Origin: Benincasa hispida
Lineage: Eukaryota; Streptophyta; Magnoliopsida; Cucurbitales; Cucurbitaceae
Direction of reading: 5' to 3'
Assembly: GCF_009727055.1 (NCBI RefSeq)
Contig: NC_052354.1
Coordinates: 50,676,331 to 50,740,330 of the forward strand
DNA: 64,000 nucleotides
Below are positions 58,683 to 64,000 of this stretch, piece after piece. Below the pieces are notes generated by a model. That model saw only the letters and a program-made list of their open reading frames with translations, was not told where the DNA came from and made no database searches. Both the position numbers and the translations under genes were made by a program. The first letter of the stretch is position 1; every line of letters begins with the position of its first letter.

Positions 58683-61600
58683 TCACATCGCATGCTCTAT
58701 TGGGACAATTCTATCTATTATGTCCTTCTTGTCTACAAATTGTGCAACGTATCTTGTAACGTTCTCTCCAATCCATCTCATCCTGCATACGGGTAGTACA
58801 CGGTCTACCAATGTTTCTAACTTGTGATTTGTCTGGATAAATAGTAGGAAAGTTAGGATCATACCAACATTTTTTATCGGAGATAGGCTCGAACTGAGGT
58901 GAATAACACGCCAGATAAGTGGAAATTTTGTAATAATCTTCAATGTAATACAAGTAGTCTAACCCAATGGCCTTACACGCAGCCATAGCATGAGAACATG
59001 GGATTCCATAACTCTATCACTTATTGCATGACATGTTCTTTCATTTAACTTTATTCGATATGTGGTTCCACCCTTCAATGTTATTGGGTTGATTGAAATG
59101 GTGACATCACACAACCCGGTCCTATAGTCAAATATGTTAACAATATGTTTAGTGCACGTCCTTCCTAACGTATTAATTTCTTAACCGCATACCTATGACA
59201 TATACGAAAATTACTTAGAATATTCCATAATCAGTACGAACATGAGATATAACTAATATAGGAATAATTTACATTGTGAAACTCTTTTTAAATTCAATAG
59301 TAGTCTCTATTTCTACACGATGAGCAATGAAGTAAGCGATAATTCGGTAGAATGTTGCAATGAATAGTGCAGTAATGAATAGCTTCCTTGCTTCTTTTAA
59401 AACACCATTTTTACTTTCAGCCATGTTTGTGGTTAGCCATCCATAACGATGACCACCATCATGTGACTGCATCCACTGTTTAGGATCTATGGAAGTAAAA
59501 AATCGTAAACAATTAGGGTTTGTTGTTTGAAGTTCAACCATACAGTCATTAAACTTTCAAACTTTAAATTTTGATCATGCACTATACATCAAGCTTTTCA
59601 ACATACTATTCTTATACTTGTCGTTGAAATTACTCACCACATATTGCAAGCAGAACATGTGGTGTACACCTACCCAACCGTTGCTAGGGTTTCGCACGTC
59701 AGCTATAATGCTTTTGTATCTATTTGAAATTAGATACATTCCCTCCCTTCCATGCACCACATGGTCCCATAAATTTTTCAAAAACCAGTCCCATGAATCA
59801 GCGTTTTCCTCTGATACAATAGCGTAGGCAACTAGATAAACGTATTCATTTGCATCAACTGAGGTAGCTATCAACAATGTTCCTTCATACTTTCTGTACA
59901 AATGGGTTCCACCAATTTGAAGTAGCGGTTTGCAATGTTTGAAACCCTCAATAACAGGTCAGAATGACCAAAACACGCTATTGAATATGACAATCCTATC
60001 ATCACAATCCACCTCATTTAACCTCCAATGTATAATTGTACGGGGATTTGTGATTTGTAAGATATTCATCCATCTAAGCAGCAAATTATACGATTTAATC
60101 CAATCTCCAAATATCTTGGCAATTGCTTTCCTTCTTCCATCCCACACTTTCTAATAACTAACAGAATAACCATATTTTTTCAAGATAATATCTTGTAATG
60201 TTTGAACATCAACCGACAGTTTTTTTTTTTTTTTTACTGCTTACCTTAGACACAATTAGATTTGAGTTCAATTGATTGTGATCTTGGCTCAATCTTGCAT
60301 GCACATAGGAATGAGGGCTATTATACTGGGTAATTTCAAATTTACCGTGTCTTTTACGACAGACAACACGAAGTTTCCACGTGCAACCGGTGCCATATCT
60401 TTTATACCTAACATCTCATATTGTTTTCTTCGACTCAATGACTTCAAAATTTTGATGTCAAATGATTGAATAGCTCCTCATTGCATTTTTTAAATTCAAT
60501 TTTGAATTGAATAACACCCCCTTAAGCGAGAAATCAAACCCCATATTATTGTCTCCCCCTATTGTTGAATTGGGTACGATATTCATGTCGTTTAGGTCTA
60601 TCTCTGTGAAGATTTCAGGGACTTCATGAATACCATAAAATTCACAAGGTTGCTGATCTAGATCGCTATAATCGTCTATTTCAACTTCTTTGTCGTTTGT
60701 GGCAATATTGGATCCCAATGTTCCTCCTCCACGTTTTGACTTTCCAACTCAATAACAGTTTCAATTTTTCTCGTTGAGGTTGGACTTGGGATGTTGGGTT
60801 GAGATATATATATAATTCAACTGTATTATTTGGAGGGTATGAAGCGTTGCTCATTATGAATCGTAAATCAACTTCACTTCGTAATGAGATAGGAATGTAG
60901 AAAGTAGATCTTGCTACATAACTACTATATCTAAATATTACCTCTACTCATCATCTCTATCTATGGATACGGTAGGATTGTATCAATTACAACGAAAACA
61001 CAAGGATCATCTAAGCATTCAAATTCACTAATTTTGGCATAATATAAAGCATGCTTCTGCAGAAAAATGAGTTTCAAGACATACCTGTTGTAGAACTTCT
61101 TCAAGGCTTCTTCTCCAGCTGCAATCTTCTTCATATCTTGTTGTAGACCACCTCAAGATCTTCCCCACTATTCTCTTGATGCTCTAGATTGAGTTGTGGG
61201 ACTCAAAATAATAGCGAAATGTGATACTTGGTGTGAATTGCAGGATCCCGCGAACCACCGAGTCTTTGAACACAAGTTGCGCCCAGAGCCTGAATCGAGG
61301 GATGAAGAAGAAAAGCTCACTGCAGCAACCTATGTTGAAGAACCATTCTTCAAAATGATTTTTCTCTCAAAATTCTGTAGATTGCATCCCGATTTTCACT
61401 CCAATCTTCTCATTATATTGCAGATCAACATGCAAAGAGAAGCTGCATGAGTTGCAGCTCATGCTTGGAGAAGACGAGGCAAAATGGTTACTTCATATGT
61501 GAACTAGTTAAATGATGGATAATGGAAAAACCCTTTTTTCCATTTGTGTTTTAGTTTTCTTTTCCTTTTTCAATTTTATCCAAAAATCAAATTTTGATTT

Positions 61601-63060
61601 AAAAATCAAAAAGATTTTTAAAATGAAAAATTAATTAATTTCATAAATTAATTATTAAATAAAACTTAATTAATTTAATATCAAATATTAAATTAAATTT
61701 AACACATATCCATCTTTATATATTTAAATCATATTTAAATATATAAATTCTCCTATTCCATTTAATTCTAAAATTAAACATATAATTATATCTCATATAA
61801 TTACCAATTCCCTTAATTCTAATTTGAACGTTTCAAATTAACATATCAAGCTATTCTAGAGCTAGTTCGTTACGAGCTAGTAGGGGACCTCGCGGACCTA
61901 CAGATCATGGGCTCCGACGATCCAAGATTAATTGGCTAAACTCATTAGACCAAATTAATCTCCATTCGTTAACTAATGGGTCATTTCACTAAAGCCTATA
62001 GTTGCACTCCCTCACTGTAGATATATTATGTCCACATGATTTAACCATAATCAGCAAGTCGACCTTTCACAAGTTGTTCGTAATAATGGCTGGGTCAAAT
62101 ATCTGTTTTATCCCCGAGATTACGTCTTATTTCTCAAGTCTCTACTGATCCTCTAATGAACAACTGGTTTGTGATCCAAACATCAAACCAAACTCTCTCA
62201 GCCCAGTGAGAGGGTGGGCCCCTTGTTTAAGACCTGGATTCAATACTTGAGAGAACAATCTTTCTCTTATCCCTAAATCGGGTAGGTGTGAACTCCGTCT
62301 TGCACCCTATGTCCCCAGCTATCTATCTGGTCTTACCCCTGAAATGAAGTCTTATTGAGCCGGCGCTGTTGAGCCAACCCTCAACTATGCAAATCTAAGG
62401 GCAATCCCGAATAAATAAGAGTTCATAGTTAGCTCGAGATTAAGATCGAGTTACCTAGGTCGTCTAGGTGAAATAGTCAGTCTTAAACAGTAAACAACGT
62501 TATAAAGTAAGAGTGACTTATTTATTGGTCCTGATCTTATGCAAACTCATTGCATGGGACACCCCCACTCCTTATGTCATACCATGTACGAATTAGGATC
62601 ACATCGGTAGCACTTTACAACTCTTTGTAACAACTACAAAGTAGGCCGCATCCAATGATGTTACCAGAATAAGGTACCCAACTTCATTCATGTACCGTAG
62701 ATCATTTTGACTATTTACTCGAACCCAATCCACTCTTATGTCTCCCCATAAAGTTCAAGTACTTATACAATAGTCACGGGTCTTAGTTTATTGGATTTAG
62801 ACTTTCAAACAATTTATGAGATCAATAACAATATATTGATAATAGAAAATGTTTATCATTTTACAAATTGCGAGTTTTTAGGACATAAAACCCAACAGAT
62901 ACTGTTCACATAATCCATTAATGAATATGTTGAATTCAACTTGGCGATGCATGTTTATACGAAGAGATGGTTGTCTATCATATTCTACACCATTTGGCCC
63001 ATTAACGATGTTTCCATGCATATAACATAGAAACCCCACAATATCCATTGTACTTTGGCC
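58683..63060 (-). pseudogene. MuDR-type (MULE) transposase, dead, split by a solo LTR
   Basis: The 5' part of the gene is at about 62898-63060 (minus strand: GPNGVEYDRQPSLRINMHRQ and FNIFINGLCEQY). The solo LTR at 60971-62897 then interrupts it, and the rest runs 60850-58683. Later blocks include LKHCKPLLQIGGTHLYRKYE and GTLLIATSVDANEYVYLVAY (59575-59930), DSWDWFLKNLWDHVV, a C-terminal block YGWLTTNMAESKNGVLKEAR (59269-59541), a SWIM-type IPCSHAMAACKA and a zinc knuckle CTICRQEGHNR with a stop inside. The first catalytic Asp is Gly (IGGTHLY for IDGTHLY) and the second is Asn (SNRYKS for SDRHKS). Several frameshifts and stops. Terminal inverted repeats not found. Confidence 0.82.
60971..62897. 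mobile_element. Solo LTR, 1927 bp, splitting the MULE gene
   Basis: It is flanked by an exact 5-bp duplication GATAC (60966-60970 and 62898-62902). It ends ATAAAACCCAACA like the sister copy; the first T of the expected TG start seems lost (GGTAGGATTG against TGTTGGGATGG). The alignment with 54751-56587 covers the whole length with point differences and small indels. No retroviral-type coding sequence remains inside. Confidence 0.85.
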
Positions 63061-64000
63061 AATGCAATATGATATTTATGAAAGATTATGTAAGTATATA
63101 TTTATTTGTCCAATCTTATTATTTTTCGGTTTTTTATATGGACCTTTTACAACTTATTCCATCTATATTCTAAAAAAAAATCAATATAAATATTTTCTTA
63201 TATAGACATGCATCCACGTTTTTCCATCATCCTAAAATTTTAAATATAAATATTCTCTTATATAGACATGCATCCTCATTTGATATTCTTAAAAAAAAAA
63301 AAAAAACTCATAATAAATTTAACAAAAATCTAAAAAAAAAACTCACAATATGCATGAAAATCTAACAAAAAAAAAAAAAAAACTCATAACAAATTTGATA
63401 TTCAAATATTCAATAATTCTAAAAAAGTCAATATTCTCTTACATAGATATGCATCCTCATTTTTCCATCATCCTAAAATTTTAAATATAAATTCATGCAT
63501 CTATAAGACATGCATCCTTGTTTGATTAATCTAACAAAAAAAAATCATAATAATTTAACAAAAATCTAACGAAAACTCATAATATGCATAGAAATTCCCC
63601 CCCCCCCCCCCAAAAAAAAAAAAAAAAACTCAATAATCAATAATACATAACAAGAAAACTCGTAAATTTAACCAAAAAAAAATCATAACAAATTTGATAT
63701 TCAACTTGAAATATTAGGATAAATAGTACAACTTATTAATTAAACTTTTGAATAGATGTACAACTTATTCTAATATAATAGTGCATAACACAAAGTAAAT
63801 CTAATAAAAAACCCACAATAAATTTGATTCTCAATCATTCAATAATTCTAAAAAAATCAATGATAAATACACTATAAACAAATTAATAATAATAATAGTA
63901 ACAATAATATTCAAACATTCAATATTAAAGATACATCATTTCAAATAAAAAGTAAATAACTAAATACATAACCTTTGAACGCTCGTCTATACAATTTTTC
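63061..64000. other. AT-rich right flank without a gene
   Basis: Beyond the tandem repeats I see only A/T-rich sequence with short AATAAT tracts (about 63880-63905). No frame of interest on either strand. It may belong to the 5' side of the MULE element. Confidence 0.4.
63120..63640. repeat. Degenerate AT-rich tandem repeats
   Basis: A unit of about 58 bp, with ATATAGACATGCATCC, TTTTTCCATCATCCTAAAAT and TTTTAAATATAAAT, occurs at about 63189, 63247 (truncated) and 63430, with a further half unit near 63490. Poly-A segments and AACTCATAATAAATT phrases lie between. A C-run followed by an A-run is at about 63597-63628. Confidence 0.7.

Noticed and set aside
1..64000. A CRISPR array, phage defence system or bacterial operon
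   Set aside because: The sequence is plant nuclear DNA with spliced genes; no spaced identical repeats of array type and no prokaryotic gene arrangement are present.

Overview
This is a nuclear genomic segment from a flowering plant, very probably a dicot. It is AT-rich, has no operon structure, its genes have many exons with GT-AG introns, and transposons fill most of the space between them. The repeat families remind me of cucurbits, but I cannot prove the species. I found no rRNA or tRNA gene and no CRISPR array.

Four host genes can be reconstructed by hand, each with every exon junction in phase. (1) A reticulon-like protein of the RTNLB21 type, minus strand, 3892-11071, 8 exons, 446 codons, including a 14-codon micro-exon at 7602-7643. 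(2) A TIPIN/Csm3/Swi3-type replication-fork protection protein with an N-terminal CCHC zinc knuckle, minus strand, 16801-21820, 5 exons, 283 codons once a 98-bp artefact is removed. (3) A plastid biotin carboxyl carrier protein (BCCP) of acetyl-CoA carboxylase, plus strand, 38964-43079, 7 exons, 287 codons. (4) An oligopeptidase B-like S9A family protein, minus strand, 44303-50267, 11 exons, 802 codons, which keeps the nucleophilic serine but seems to lack the usual Asp and His of the triad. The genes have unrelated functions; they are ordinary neighbours, not a pathway cluster.

The rest is layered transposon debris. Two related hAT elements lie at 22169-27529 (plus) and 51558-57070 (minus), each with near-perfect 8-bp target duplications and GC-rich subterminal repeats. 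The first is interrupted by a Ty3/gypsy element carrying only gag and protease (24049-26963). The second is interrupted by a 1.8-kb solo LTR (54751-56587). A sister solo LTR (60971-62897) splits a dead MuDR-type (MULE) transposase gene (about 58683-63060). Copia remnants face apart from about 31.5 kb, and the LTR of one holds a gypsy fragment. Two members of a short solo-LTR family sit in introns of two host genes.

The most important observation is not biological. At 21656-21693 there is an exact head-to-head pair of 19-bp Tn5/Nextera mosaic ends, flanked by identical 60-bp copies of coding sequence. This is a library-adapter artefact left in the assembly, and it frameshifts exon 1 of the fork-protection gene. 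A second assembly scar, one N between identical 70-bp copies, is at 26634-26774. I did not find a convincing new biological system here.
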